DNA of 64,000 nt, taken from Anaspis maculata. Lineage: Eukaryota > Arthropoda > Insecta > Coleoptera > Scraptiidae. The translations under genes and the position numbers were made by a program. Where the stretch lies: assembly GCA_949128115.1 (NCBI GenBank), contig OX421963.1, positions 39,725,979-39,789,978 on the forward strand. Direction: 5' to 3'. This document shows, in pieces, positions 35,410-46,600 of this stretch; position 1 is the stretch's first letter; each line of letters opens with the position of its first letter. The notes beneath the pieces are model-generated. The model did not search any database, was not told the origin of the DNA, and was given only the letters and a program-made list of their open reading frames with translations.

Positions 35410-35850
35410 GGGGGGAATATCTTATTGCAAGTCGATGATTATTGCACACGGCGCAGAAAGATCTCTTTGCGACATGGACGAAGCGGTTGCTGCATGCCAT
35501 AACACCCACTTTTGATACCTTGCCTGAGGCATACAGTAAACATTTCTATCGGGTTGGACATATCTGGGGCCAAACTGATGCTATCATAGATTTTCTTCGC
35601 TGTCCTCTTGGGGCTCAAAAGGAGTTGTAAACTGGTCGCCGGCGGTCTGGATACATATTGCAGAAGTATGGGTGGACTGCAATGAGCTGAAACTCAAGTA
35701 CGTATTTTTTTGCTTATACAAACTTCTGAACATTTTTGTATTTGGTCCCAGTATGGCTATATCGGAGACCGGAAAAGTTTCAAAAGAGGAGGAAGAATTC
35801 TGAAGAGGTTAGGAAGTACTGGTGGAGACGAGGGTGGAGATGTTTCAAGT
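35410..35850 (+). pseudogene. nuclease-family gene remnant, copy 2 (3' part)
   Basis: Encodes RRKDLFATWTKRLLHAITP, then LPEAYSKHFYRVGHIWGQTD, then after a frameshift SSWGSKGVVNWSP and HIAEVWVDCNELK. The second block matches copy 1 (SSWGWKK...WSPVW...CSEL). The segment before it is one that copy 1 lacks but the family normally has between the GCD core and the WGW block. The donor AAGTACGT (about 35698) and the acceptor before TATGGC (35753) are in the same places as in copy 1. AATAAA occurs at about 35871. So this is a partial tandem duplication, and the two copies complement each other's deletions. Confidence 0.52.
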
Positions 35851-36193
35851 TTATATTCAATAATTTCCAAATAAATCTTGAATGACTGGAACTCGAGTGT
35901 TTTGCTCGCTTTTATTATTAAAGGCTGGGCACAGCGCAGAAGCAATACTCAATTAATTTCTTGAATTCTGTTGAACATTATAACAAGAATATGACAGTTA
36001 TACGCTACTGAATAAATTTTTCATCTATTTCAGACTACAGCTCTCGATTTTACCAATAAACATTGCACAGAAATGACCATCAAGTCGACGCATCAGCTCT
36101 TATAACAGAAACAGTTGCATTGTGGGTCATGTTCTGAAGAATGGTCACGATGCAGAGTACCCTGAGTAAAAAATGTTGGTGCTGCGGGCCAAA

Positions 36194-36631
36194 TCACTTG
36201 CTTTGGTACAAGCTACTCCTGTGCCAAGTTTTCCCGCAGTACAACGGAATACAGAGTCGTTGTGCGTAAATATATTTGCCGCTAGAATGAAACCGCCGCT
36301 GCCGCCCGCGCGACCGAGAATGAATTTTTGTCCACTTCTCCCCTACTACAAAATCAACATGCCAAAAATTTGATAGCCGAGCAGAAAAAATTTTTTTAGG
36401 GCTCCCTTGCGCGTTTTGAAGCCTTGTTGCATCCAAATTACTAAGAAAAGACTTCAAGCTTCTCATACCTGTGAAAATTAACACTGTTATCCAGTGGGAG
36501 CATTGAAAAAAATACTGTTGAAAAAGGTGTACTGAAGAGGACACCACTTCTTTGGAAAATACCATTAGAAAAATTTTGTCTTCATAATTGGGCTCACGGA
36601 ATGCGATTTGTTTGGAAACTGAACAAAACAT
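36194..36631 (-). other. 145-codon open frame inside the right arm
   Basis: The open frame (FREPNYEDKIFLMVFSKEVV...) is also present in the left arm at 33455-33893, but there it is split by a one-base change in an A/T run near 33700. I recognise no domain. It may be an exon of the element or simply an open stretch preserved because the arms are young. Confidence 0.3.
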
Positions 36632-37092
36632 ATGAGTTTATCGTTTCCTTACGTAGATTAAAAAATAAAAACAGTTTTTTTGACATCTGCTGAAGAATTT
36701 TTTTTTCAAGTGTGAAGAATGGACCGGACACAACGATAATTGCTGAGAAAATTTTCAATAGACCCATAAGCTCATTTCATGACACACATGACGATACTCA
36801 ATGATCGTTTTGTGAAAGTTCTTGCGTCTTGAAAATTTGGAGGGCCCCCATAGCCCCCCTAAGGGACGAATTATCGGGTGCTGCGGGTCAAATCGCTCGA
36901 AATGGTTCCAAGAGTCACTGTGCAAAGTGCTTCGCTTTCTTTATAAAATGCAGGATTGTTATGAAATATGCTCCGTACCGCCTGTACTATTGGTGACTTC
37001 CTCCATTTCACACTTTTTCCCTTGACGTGACCGCTCGGTTAGTAGATGCCAAGCGAAAGTGTACTAGAAAGCGCATAGAGAAAAGCCACCTC

Positions 37093-37166
37093 TCCCGGCG
37101 AGATTTGATCTCCGGACCTCTGAGTTTGAAGTCACAGAGATGGAGCCCACCGAGCTACCGTCGGGA
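37093..37166 (-). repeat. tRNA-like sequence, SINE head or tRNA relic
   Basis: A 74-base minus-strand segment begins TCCCGAC and ends GCCGGGA (6 of 7 pair as an acceptor stem). It has TAGCTCGGTGGG (A-box-like) and GAGATCAAATC (B-box-like). The D and T arms do not fold well, so I do not call a functional tRNA. Confidence 0.5.
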
Positions 37167-37334
37167 TAAAAATGTTGTTGCACTGAAATAGATTTTTTGA
37201 AAGTCATTCGATAAAACCACCCTGCTGTTCTTCTGTTTAGCTAAAAAGTTAAGAACGTTAAAATCGCCAATCAACAATAACCTGCAGTAAAAAATCATTG
37301 TTCTTTGCTTCTTTCCAGATAATTATTCGTCCTT

Positions 37335-37679
37335 AAGGACGGCATTTCCTAGCATAAAAAATGACTGAAACCGACTGCGGATTAGCTGTAGACCGAAAGA
37401 GAAAAATTCTTGTGGCGTGAGTTTCAGCCAAATCTGAGCAGCTAAAAATGTAACAAAAAATGAGTTACTCAAATCCGGGCTGGCAAGAAAATGAGGGACT
37501 TTTTTTGAAAAAAATATAAAAATGTTGGAAAAAAATTGAGTTTTTCGAATTTTGAAATTTTTAAATACTCATCGATTTCCATTCTAGATTTAGATTACTC
37601 TTTTTTTTCAAGTCTCTTACTCCACTGGTTCTCATGAAACTTACGTTCAAAGAAAAAAACACTAGGAAATGCCGTCCTT
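37335..37679. mobile_element. 345-bp MITE
   Basis: The terminal inverted repeats AAGGACGGCATTTCCTAG and CTAGGAAATGCCGTCCTT are perfect over 18 bp. AT-rich, non-coding interior. Target duplication unclear. Confidence 0.78.
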
Positions 37680-38266
37680 GAAGTAATAAAGTTGCTTTCT
37701 GGACACTTCTACTAGGTCTGAATTACTTTTTTTTACAGATTCCGTAAAAGGCGCAACTTCGAAAATAAGACTCAAAAAGGAGGGTAAGTAAGTACCTATA
37801 CCTACTTAACTACTACCATGTTATAATATAAATGACTTATTGACTCATCAAACAGACACCTAATTTGTAATTTATTACCTTATTAATAATATGCGTACTT
37901 GTACAATATTTATTTTGATGATAATGATTTATCAAGTGATTTATGAACAATTCGGCAACTTTTCCACCGTTGATTATCGCAATAAGCCCTGTCACAATGA
38001 GCGATAAGCTGAAAGCTCAAATGTAACACTCGGACGGAAATTTTATTTTCTCATCACGAAAATCGACAGCTATTATTCTGATTAGTCAACTGATGCCTTT
38101 CAGCTTCTATTCTACTAGTCCAGTTATGTTAGTCCGAAAATGGACTACATCCTTGAAATAATTTGTTACGGGCTGAATTTTTAACTCTTTCGGAACGGCA
38201 CGTAATCACGTTATCGTGCCCCCAAGACGGCCGTTCACGCAATGCCGTATGAGCGGTAGTCATATA
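37680..38266. other. no gene recognised
   Basis: AT-rich spacer without paired repeats. Confidence 0.35.
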
Positions 38267-38862
38267 CAGGGTGTTTGCAAACTTGAGGTAGAAAATTGAA
38301 CCGCAGATAGGGAAATGCTCCAAAAGTGCCAGAAAAATGTTGAAAAAAATATATGATTTCTATTTTTGGGAATATAGAGGGTCAAAAGATGGTCCTTCGA
38401 CCCCTTGTATCCTCGTTATTTTGAAATATTTTAGGAAACTCTCCCCATCAGACTAAAAAGCAGTTTTTTTTAAGCTTTGAATGTGTCTTGTAATTTTAAT
38501 TAGTATACAGGGTGAGTCATGAATCGTAAATATCTATTTTTTCTCAAAAATGCCCGTGAAAGGTGCTAGAGTTATAAAACTGATGTAGAGCAACAAATAA
38601 CACAAATAACAAATAGTTCTCATATGAAATTTTCTGCATGCAGTTTTGAAGAAAATTGGATTTTCAGGATTTCAGGATTCCAGGACACGGGGGTATGGTA
38701 AATAAGATTACAAAACACATTCAAAGGTCCGAGAACATTGCTCTTTGGTCTGTTGAAAACAGTTAACTGAAATCTTTCAAAATAACGAGAACAGAGGGGG
38801 TCGAAGGACCACCTTTTGACCCTCCATATTTTCAAAAATGGAAACCCTAAAAAAAAATAACA
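38267..38862. mobile_element. foldback element, right tip lost
   Basis: CAGGGTGTTTGC at the left tip. Arms 38356-38520 and 38690-38850 pair (AGGGTCAAAAGATGGTCCTT against AAGGACCACCTTTTGACCCT). An inner TACAGGGTG lies at 38514. The right 90 bp, with the expected CACCCTG, is missing. Confidence 0.7.
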
Positions 38863-38929
38863 TTTTCAGGCTGCGCCCGGGCGCCCCCTCAGCCCCCTCC
38901 CCCTTTTCAATAGTTATTTATGTAGTAAG

Positions 38930-39025
38930 AGCGTAAAGCGACTGTTTTAGGCCCGACGTATGTAAGTTGTGCCCGAGCATAGCGAGGGCACATTCAGACA
39001 GAGGGCCTAAAACAGGCTTTACGCT
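38930..39025. repeat. 96-bp palindrome
   Basis: AGCGTAAAGC...TGTTTTAGGCCC mirrors GGGCCTAAAACA...GCTTTACGCT. Non-coding. Confidence 0.7.
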
Positions 39026-39119
39026 TGAGCTGCATACAACATTTTTTACACGACCCATTCTTTTTTTGAATTTGATTTTGAACCATAAAAGCCGAAAAAC
39101 TAAAAAGCGATTATATATA

Positions 39120-40160
39120 CAGGGTGTCCGTTTTTCGAGGCTAAGCATGGGTATCTCGCTTATCTTTAGAGATACAGAGTCGGTTAAATTAAAAAAAAGT
39201 TGCGAATTTTCATGACGATCAATGGTCTAACGGCTCGATACCAAGTTGGGGCTGAGACCGCCGTAAGTGCGGTTACTATAGCAACGGCCAATCAGACCGC
39301 TCTATTTGGCAAGTTACGCCGTCCTAACTTTTGCGCCTGCAACTTGGTATCGAGCCCTAAGAAGATATTTGACCTGTCTGTTTTAGTTTTCGAGATATCG
39401 AGAAAAAACAGAAATTTGTAATTTTTGTTTTTATTTTTTATTTGATAAACGGTTGAAGATAGCCTTTTCTTAATGAGACATTGTGGAGGCACTTTTCCAA
39501 GGGGAATTTATTGTTGCCAAAATCTTCATTCTAGCTTTCAAAGCAACCGAGATATGACATTCAACTTTTTTTTCTCTTATGGGCGCCATATTGGATTTTG
39601 ACATTTTTGAATACAATATTTTTTTCTGGTTACAACGATATGTCACATGCCACTGTTGAATTCATGCTTTTGAGCAAAAAACTATTTTTTTATTTTTCAA
39701 AGAGTGCTTTGGAAACAAAAACAGCACCGACAATGAAAAAAACGTAAATGTTAAACATTTATTCAACAGTGACATGTGGCACATCGTTGTAACCAGAAAA
39801 GAAAACCGTATTCAAAAATACCAAAATCCAATATGGCGCCCATCAGAGCAAAAAGTTGAATGTCGTATCTCGGTTGTTTTGAATGCTAGAATAAAGATTT
39901 GGCAGCTTTGAGTTCCCCTTAAAAAAGTGCCCTGACAGTGTCTGGATTAGAAAAGGCCACCTTCAACCGTTTTTTGAATAGAAAATAAAAACAAAAATTC
40001 AAATTCCTGTTTTCTCACGATATCTCAAAAACTAAAATCGATACGTCAAATTTCTTTTTGGATCATTGATCGGCATGGAAATGCGCAACTTTTTCCTAAT
40101 CTAACCGACTTTGTATCTCTCAAGATAAGCGAGATACCCATGTTTAGCCTCGAAAAACGG
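39120..40160. mobile_element. 1.04-kb foldback element with nested MITE
   Basis: Left tip CAGGGTGTCCGTTTTTCGAG. The right arm ends CTCGAAAAACGG and has lost the last bases of the tip. The arms converge near 39690 and share the GAGATAC...CGGTTAAATTA module with 22763-24224. The left arm contains the MITE at 39231. Confidence 0.82.
39231..39357. mobile_element. 127-bp Harbinger-type MITE, copy 2
   Basis: Tips CGGCTCGATACCAAGTTG and CAACTTGGTATCGAGCCC are flanked by TAA at 39228-39230 and 39358-39360. Opposite orientation to the copy at 23307. The right arm of the host foldback (about 40060) shows the interrupted region without the insert. Confidence 0.9.
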
Positions 40161-40915
40161 AGTAGATCGATCTAGTTAGCAATGACATAATGGGCACCTA
40201 TGATTTTGTTTTAACTTGTCATTTAATAATTATCACTATTGTCAGTGTCTTTTTTATTGAAAAGCACCCAGCAAGAATTTTCGTTTTTGAGGCGCTGCAC
40301 TCCTCCCGCCGATGGCGATGGCTTCTCGAGTCACACTTGATCTTCTGCCGGAGAAGTCCAAAAAAAAATACATGAGAACGTAGGTATACCTATACTTAGC
40401 TGAAAAATCCAAGGTGGTGAAGCCTTCTACTTTGTGGTCCGTGCTTTCCATGCTGAAGACAACCCTTTCAATTAAGGACGACACGGATTTTACCGCAAAG
40501 TTACAGCCTACGTAAAGAGACAGGCAGACGGATACCTACAAACCAAAATATTCATTCGGCTACACGTTTTATGATGGCAACAACGGCTTCGGGCCTGAAA
40601 TCGCGCTCTTGTATCGAAAACGGCTATTCAAATTTAGTATTCGCCTGCCCCCTCAAGAAAACTGAGCACGGAACTCTGACAAATAGGAGTCCGGCCAGAG
40701 CCGTCAACGGACATAACCTCACTTTTGGAGTTTCGAATATGTGTATTTTCAAAGCAAACAATTCAACGAGAAGCTTGATAAGTGAAACCATACACCCTTC
40801 CCCGCCTTTGGGGGTGTCCCAAATGCCTCTGAGCTGTGCATTTCAATAAATTTATTAGTTTGTGACATTTAATAATAATTACAGGCATTTGTTTTTTGAC
40901 GCTTAAAAAACCAAG

Positions 40916-40954
40916 GCCCGAGGGCGTAAAAGTAAAAATTTTACGCCCTCGGGC
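40916..40954. repeat. perfect 16-bp-stem hairpin
   Basis: GCCCGAGGGCGTAAAA, seven-base loop, TTTTACGCCCTCGGGC. Nearby CACTTTACGCC and CACTTTACACCCGGTCGTG words repeat the CGTAAA theme of the palindrome at 38930, and ACACGACC near 39048 recurs inverted at 41010. Confidence 0.85.
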
Positions 40955-41029
40955 TAAATGAGCCACTTTACGCCTGAAAATGAGGGTAAAAAGGCTCACT
41001 TTACACCCGGTCGTGTAAAAAACTTATTT

Positions 41030-42578
41030 ATGCTCTGACCGAACTTCTTTCTTACTGCACGAGCCGCCACTGGATCGAACTGCTGTCTTCGCGGATCCTG
41101 AAACATCTCATCTTCCGCAAACATCCCGGATGGATCAAAGTCGTTAACGCCAAATAGACAAAGAGGGAGGTAGGTATAGGGGATTCATAGATACCTACAG
41201 ACAAAGATAGCATGCACATAACGAGCTCGTTACGAGATACAGAACAGGCATGACTGTGTAGGTACAGCTAAGCCAAGGGCGTGAGTGATAATAATTAGCA
41301 TTTTAGTTTGACTAACGGATTCGTGGGCGATATGATATCACATATTTATTTTTTCATTTAATTCTCTTATTTTACGAGACAACTATCAGCTATAAGCTGT
41401 TCTACCGTATCGTTTGGATCTATAAAATATGCCTTCATCATACCCGCAACTTTTTATGAAGTGTATGATGTGCGGAATACAGGCCGATCTGTGGGAGTGT
41501 GGACCTATTGCCAAACATGTTGCCCCAAAAATGAGAAAAAATCTGTGTTGTGAAAATTAATCCCACATTAAAAAAGTGTTTTGTCCCCCCGACTTCTCCC
41601 CAGAGATCGTCTTAGCGATTTCTTCGAAATTTTCACCGTTCTCGTAAAAGCGTTTTATTGTGCCCACGTGGCTGGTGAGTGGCGCGTTATAAAAAGGCAT
41701 AAGTAGGCGTGCACGTGACATTATCGGAAAACTCCAAATTCAGGACGTTTAGGTTTTTCTCTCCGTATAATCGTCGCACACAAATAATAATGTGAATAAT
41801 AGCTGGAAAGCGATAAAACAGTAATGAACCAGAAGAATAGTATATCATTATATCAAGGTAGAGAAGTATCTCAGCTATTATAGCCGGAATGCCATTTAGA
41901 TCCCGAGCCACTAGGCATTCTCTACCGTGGTGTATATATTTTAGTTTTTTTCACTACTAGGAACGTACACCCTGTTTCGTACCGATTTTATTGAAAATCA
42001 AATTGAATCTACCTTTTCACAAAAGCCAAGTCAAGTGGTCAACAAACTAAGTGTCTATGTCTATATTTTCATCGATTTTCAAAACTCGACGGCTTTGTAT
42101 TCCTTCAAACGATTTTGAATCTGTTTAGACTGGGTGGTACACTCACTCTTTAGCTATCGGACTCAAGTTTTACGAAGTATGAGAAAAAGCGAATAGACTT
42201 TCTACAGGGTGTCAGATAAAACAGTGCAAAACTTTTGATGGTTTAGTCATCCTCCATTTTGCCAAAAAAAAAAGTGGATACCAATACCAAAAATATGAAG
42301 AATAGTCTTTCCTCAAAACGGTTTTTGATTTATCTCCCTATTTTCATTTAATAGAGAGTTACGCTGTTTTTTCTTCCAATGTACCTTCACTTTTTGAGAA
42401 ATGGCTTCTCAATATGAGCGATATTATCGAAATAAATTGAGCAAAAGTTGATAGTTTTACTTGAAAAATGCCCCCTGAAAAACATTTTTACTTCTTACCC
42501 CTAAAATGGTTATCCCCAGGCAGTGCCTAGAATCCCTGCGGGCTGGGTAGCGATGAAATTAGCAAGATAGCAGATAAA
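41030..42578. other. no gene; one diverged foldback arm
   Basis: From about 42205 there is CTACAGGGTGTCAGATAAAACAG and then GGTTTTTGATTTATCTCCCTAT, matching 63060-63200 in order. This looks like a solo, diverged arm. The rest shows nothing. Confidence 0.45.
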
Positions 42579-42586
42579 CTGAAGAG

Positions 42587-43095
42587 TAGAGAGCGGATTT
42601 ATATGCGGTAAAAAAGTCCAAAATATGCAGTTTATATGCGCTTAAAAAGTATCAAAATATGCGGTAAAAATGTTCAAATAGAGCAATATATGCGAGTAAA
42701 TATGTGATATAAGCTGCAAGAATAGTGAAAAATACAACATTTACATGTAAAATCAACCAACTTTGACCATCACAGTAAAAAAAAAAATTCGAAAATTTTA
42801 AATTATTTTTTCCTTGAAATCAAAATATCGTGATTTTCTCGCACATAATTATAAATAAAATGGCCAAAACAGTGACAAATATTCAGTTATGTGCAAAAAT
42901 ATGGACTAAATATGCGGCTATATGCGATTATATGGACTATCAATTTGTATGCGGTAAAAAGTCAGAATAATAAATTATATGCGAAATAAAACTTTGAATT
43001 TAGGTTCCTTATAGATGGAAACGTCAAGCTGCAAGTCGACAGTTGAATCCAACTTAGCGAATAGAACATGTAAAAAATTATAAATCCGCCCTCTA
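42587..43095. mobile_element. 509-bp hAT-type MITE, copy 2
   Basis: Tips TAGAGAGCGGATTTATA and TATAAATCCGCCCTCTA are flanked by CTGAAGAG (42579-42586) and CTGATGAG (43096-43103), an 8-bp duplication with one mismatch. Closely similar to 7308-7818 along its length. Confidence 0.88.
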
Positions 43096-43103
43096 CTGAT
43101 GAG

Positions 43104-45590
43104 CATAGTGCAGCATATCAGATTTACCACAGCATAACCATATTGGTCCCCTTTTGATAATACTAGTTAAGGGTTGTCTCCAGAAGACCAAAAATTGATA
43201 GCTCGAGAACGAGAAGATTTAGAGGCAAAATTCTTAATTAACATTCAATCGCATAGAGTGACGCATAGAGTACTGCATTTTTCAACAACATTTTCCAACG
43301 CAAGTTTTATCACCATGGATTAATAGTTTATCGAATAACAGACAGAACGAGAATGACAAAGTGACATATTCGGAAAAAACAGTTTTATTATGTAGATATA
43401 CAATCGATCGATAATAGTAATAACAGCTTATTTAAATCACATTTTCATGCGGAAAAGTAGCCTTATGAAGTCGCCGGATTATTATAGTTATTTATTCGCT
43501 TATTTATGATAAAGGTGTTAAAAATGACGAGTTACTTTATTCGTGGAGCGATGGAGCGTAGAGTACACCTTCGACCTCTTGAATATTTTGTAAAATCAAA
43601 AAGCCGCAGTCTCGGCTGTATACCTGATAATTACATTTCTTTTATTTTGAGGCATTTATGACTGTCTTCAATTCAGAATAAAAATGACTACAGAAACTAC
43701 CTACATAGGTAACCATCAGATTCTTCCACTTTCAGCCTATATAAACGAATCAACTTGAGCAGAAACCATTTGCGGAATGACTTTTTTATTTGGACGAAAG
43801 AGCTAGACCTATCGATTTGTTTTTATTTTGTCGCGAATGCACCATCACCAAACAGATATAGTGTTACGACCAGGCTGTAAAATCCTACACCGAAACCATC
43901 TTTTTTCTATCTATCTGAAAATGTCCTTTTCATGCGCCAAAGTGTATCTCATAAATTTGAGTAATTTTTAGTATCCTGTTTTTGCTGGCATTTATCTACT
44001 GCGGTAGATAATTTTAGTCACTATGAATTTAGGCAAATATAGGTGCTCCTTTACTACAAGAGTACAAGAAAATAATGAAGAGCATGTGCAACTAAATATA
44101 ATGCGGTACAAGATTGTAAAATGTTTTTTTTCTAGAAACGGAAGATAGAAGTTTTCCACCATGCGAAATGCGAAAAAAAGAGACCGAATGCTGACATGAT
44201 TGGGAGATTTCAACACGATTCCAACGCGCGCCTGTCAAGTGCACGTCTTTTTTGTTATTTGTCTGCGAATCGCAGTCATCGCACATGTCATACTGTAAAC
44301 ATTAAAAGTCAAAATCAAGGAACTTTTGGCGTTCCGTAGCTCAGAGGTGTTTGGAGGGTGGTTGGGAAAAAATCAAATATGTTTGACAGAAAGAAAATTC
44401 TGTTACTTGCTAGGGGTTGATGATAATTTGGCAATGTGCATTTAAAATGTCCTCCTCGGAATAAAAATCGACCTGTTTCGACGTTTTTCTGTGAACAAAT
44501 TTGGTGGCGAGAAATCTGGGGTGAGACGTTTAAAAATTGACACCCTGTATAAACCGCCTTGCTTACAACACCCACTGGTCACAAAATGACATGATACACG
44601 TTCAAATCGATGTGAGAATTTTTCTGATTAAATTTACGAAAAGCGCCATATGATGGAGTTCGTTGTATTCTGAATTTTCACTTTTCAGCTAGCTTTGAAT
44701 CTCCATTATTAACCTAGGTCAATGATGAAAAATTATATTTATCATTGATATTATAATTGAATAATTGATTATGCATGACTATTCACGATCACGACAATGA
44801 TTTATGGAAAGGTGCGTCTCAAAAACCTGTTAATTTCTTTCCCTTTTCAATCGCATATATGACTATTATCCGCTTGTATCTTGATAACACTCGCTAGCCT
44901 TGTGTCCTGAACGACACCCGCACGAATAATAGCTGCCATTGTATGCTCGTTGAATAATAAACTATTATTGCATACCTTACTTAACCGAATGGTTTAAATT
45001 TTTTATCGACATCATTATCGAAAACTTATAACTCAGGATTGTGAAAACGGTTCTTTTCTTCTGAAATGCCTCTTGGGACCGTTTTTAAGAAAACTGCAAA
45101 TCCAGTTACATTGAAATTTTACATGGCAAGAATAACGATCCATTGTCTATCAATGAATTCATGAAATCATATAATGACTCAAATTCAAAAACTGTGAATT
45201 ATGAATACCGGATGCTTTTATACGTGATAAGGAGTATGTAATCCATCTTATGAGAAAAAAATTGAAGAGAATATCATAATCAAATACAATTGCGTCTTCT
45301 TAGGGTTGTGTATGGTAATAGAGATTTGCGTATCAAAATTGAGTAGTGTTAAATTTATGCAGAAGAAATCATAATCTCTCTCCAACTCCAACTAAACTCA
45401 TCTAAGCTTTTATTTCCGATTTGAGGGCATTTTATACAAAAATTGTTATTTCATTTTGATTCTAAAGAGCTAAAATTATGCGCAGAAAAAAGGGCGAAAT
45501 ACGAGAAACTCACACTTTCACTAAAAAAATGGAACATGGGCTATCTCCTAGTTAACGGTAATTTAGGAAAACGAACGTTCAGCTCCCTAT
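43104..45590. other. no gene; one diverged foldback arm at 44314-44557
   Basis: 44440-44480 (ATGTCCTCCTCGGAATAAAA then ATCGACCTGTTT) resembles the arm near 3910-3955, and ACACCCTGTATAAA closes it at about 44550. No second arm is present and no gene is supported in the remaining 2.2 kb. Confidence 0.42.
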
Positions 45591-46600
45591 TAGTCGTAGC
45601 GGTACACCAAATTATTCTGCACTTCTAACGATTTCGAATATTTTTGGCACAGATGATCATTGGACCTATTCAAGCGTTTTGACCCGCAGCACCACCAAAT
45701 TTGCCCCTCAGGAATGGAGGGGTGGGGGTATCTTCAGAATTTGAAGCTCCAGGTCTAGTATGGTCCAATGAAGATCCACAAAGGCAAGTGAGTAGTCATT
45801 TTCGAATGATTTTCATCCGCTGATGTCGATTCTGACGTGAAAAATGAGTTGCGCAATCATTTGACAAAGATAATTGGTAATAATAAGAGATAAAGATGGA
45901 ATCAAGTGGTCATCTATTGAGCTCTGTAGGAACTTGTTTTTTTGTGATAAATACATGAAACTTGGTGTGACTGTTCATTATTACTTACTTCCCAAATATG
46001 GAGGGAGCACCACGCGTTCCGACGGATGACGTCGCGACGCAATATCAAAAAATAGTGGTCGCCATTTCCAGAACAGTCGATAGGAATATTATAATTTCTT
46101 TGATTTCTTCCATCAAGCCATATGCTCTCAAGATTCAGTAACATATTTTGGTCGATTTGAAGGAACGGTGGGCTACCAAAGGTGAACCAGGTGCCTGTAA
46201 GGGGAACTGTGAGGTTTCTTCACCCCCAAATCACCGCGATCAACATCTTTGGATGAAACCGAGGATAAAATTAACTATTTTGAAGTATGTGCATACGAAT
46301 ATGTTATCTGGTTAACATTTCTCGTGTTTCGTCCTTCTAGGGACTCCTCAGTATGTTTATACAGATCTAGCGATCAAATGAAAGGCACACAGAAAGGTAC
46401 TTTTGATTACTGGAAAAAAGTGATCTGTAATGTTGTACCATATTAGGTACATACTTGGTTACACAACTCTTACAAACTAAACTATAAATTATCACAACGA
46501 TTAATCGCCTGTTAATATCGATGCCACCGTACTGGAAGAAAGAAACCGCTTTGTATGAGACCGTATCAAATGATTGAACCATTATTGTTTGTTTATTTGT

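Larger units (their letters stand above)
33107..36989. mobile_element. large inverted-repeat element enclosing a nuclease-like gene remnant
   Basis: Left arm 33107-34135 and right arm 35950-36989 are near-identical reverse complements of about 1 kb. Tips are TAGTACAAGCGGTA and TACCGCCTGTACTA. Each arm carries two GCAGCACC words (33204 and 33896; mirrored at 36182 and 36880). The 1.8-kb centre holds two degenerate gene copies in the same orientation. No target duplication is certain. This is the only foldback in the window that carries recognisable coding sequence in its loop. Confidence 0.82.

Noticed and set aside
37093..37166. Functional tRNA gene on the minus strand
   Set aside because: Length is right and the acceptor nearly pairs, but D and T arms do not fold in standard form.
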